DNA from: Vibrio litoralis DSM 17657
GTDB taxonomy: Bacteria > Pseudomonadota > Gammaproteobacteria > Enterobacterales > Vibrionaceae
Direction of reading: 5' to 3'
DNA length: 64,000 nucleotides
Assembly (NCBI RefSeq): GCF_000426765.1
Contig: NZ_KE384568.1
Coordinates: 111,667 to 175,666 of the forward strand
The position numbers were made by a program, and so were the translations under genes. Under the pieces are notes generated by a model. It made no database searches. It was not told the DNA's origin and worked only from the letters and a program-made list of their open reading frames with translations. Each line of letters begins with the position of its first letter. Within the stretch, counting starts at the first letter, position 1. Below, one piece after another: positions 63,630-64,000 of the stretch.

Positions 63630-64000
63630 CTAGTTAACTTTGGCAACCGCATCTTTAACTAATGTACCTAACTCATCCCATTGTTCGTTATCAATAAGAG
63701 AAGTAGGAACCATCCAAGTACCGCCACATGCCAATACTGCTGGGATAGATAGATAGTCATCAATGTTTGATAAACTTACGCCACCGGTTGGCATAAATTT
63801 CACGGGGTAAACAGCGGTTAATGCTTTCAACATGCCAACGCCACCAGATGGTTCAGCTGGGAAGAACTTAACGGTTTTAAGACCCAGTTCCATTGCTTGC
63901 TCAACTAGGCTTGGGTTGTTAACACCCGGAACAATTGGCATGTTCTTTTGTTGGCAGTATTTAACCGTCGTTGGGTTTAAGCCTGGGCTTACGATGAAAT
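63630..64000 (-). CDS. eda: KDPG/KHG aldolase, N-terminus beyond window edge
   Basis: Splits 2-keto-3-deoxy-6-phosphogluconate to pyruvate and glyceraldehyde 3-phosphate in the Entner-Doudoroff pathway. The frame is open to the right edge (FIVSPGLNPTTVKYCQQKNM before the ATG at 63941), so that ATG is internal. The Schiff-base lysine is in LKTVKFFPAEPSGG; the phosphate loop is FMPTGGVSLSN; GGTWMVP is near the end. About 123 of roughly 210 residues are present. Confidence 0.95.
   Translation of the reverse strand, partial: FIVSPGLNPTTVKYCQQKNMPIVPGVNNPSLVEQAMELGLKTVKFFPAEPSGGVGMLKALTAVYPVKFMPTGGVSLSNIDDYLSIPAVLACGGTWMVPTSLIDNEQWDELGTLVKDAVAKVN

Overview
The window is chromosomal DNA of a gammaproteobacterium, almost certainly a member of the Vibrionaceae. 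The evidence is gene content and order: a twelve-gene type II secretion operon (gspC-N, called eps in Vibrio) beside nfuA-cysQ-nudE and hslR-hslO-pckA; glnA with glnL-glnG; hemN, yihI, engB, spf and polA; cpxPRA; fxsA-aspA-dcuA-dsbD; and a DUF4212/sodium-solute symporter pair of the type known from Vibrio cholerae. The DNA is moderately AT-rich. I cannot name the species. I see no phage, insertion sequence, CRISPR array, rRNA or tRNA.

Layout: 1-2118 nfuA (cut by the left edge), cysQ and nudE. 2155-14374 is the type II secretion operon on the minus strand, interrupted by repeat-rich DNA around gspG/gspH and gspG/gspF. 14605-17897 holds hslR-hslO behind a sigma-32-like promoter, then pckA. 18132-24662 holds an AsmA-like protein, a YiiD-type GNAT/thioesterase fusion, dtd, yihY and typA. 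24663-30259 is the nitrogen module: glnA with a sigma-54 promoter and NtrC sites, a DUF4124 protein, and glnL-glnG with an NtrC operator. 30441-37258 holds a GGDEF/EAL protein, hemN, a DUF2489 protein, yihI, a methyltransferase and a cytochrome c4. 37441-42500 holds engB, Spot 42 RNA (spf), polA and RyhB. 42897-47114 holds yhhQ, a DUF3630-like protein, recQ and rarD. 47221-50695 holds a CsrB-type RNA with its VarA/UvrY site and cpxP/cpxRA. 50711-57246 holds trmL, fxsA, aspA, dcuA and dsbD. 57365-63025 holds a CrbR-like regulator, a K+/H+ antiporter, a MarC-family protein and the symporter pair. 63280-64000 holds a small unknown protein and eda (cut by the right edge).

Three regulatory RNA genes are not protein-coding and are easy to miss: spf, ryhB and a csrB-type RNA. 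Together with NtrBC, CpxRA and the CrbR-like regulator they form a dense set of global regulators of carbon, iron, nitrogen and envelope state.

The most unusual content is repetitive. (1) A structured element of exactly 162 bp occurs three times; its stems show compensatory base changes, and one copy lies inside ryhB between the target-pairing core and the terminator. (2) A degenerate heptanucleotide family anchored on CTAG is scattered through at least eight intergenic places and expands into a nine-copy 7-bp array next to gspH; a second 7-bp array with another unit follows the symporter terminator. (3) There are short palindromic elements with TATACCCAAGT-type ends, a hairpin element at 42745-42838, and a 128-bp tandem duplication between gspF and gspG. 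These repeats sit at gene ends and in places supply stop codons or alternative starts.
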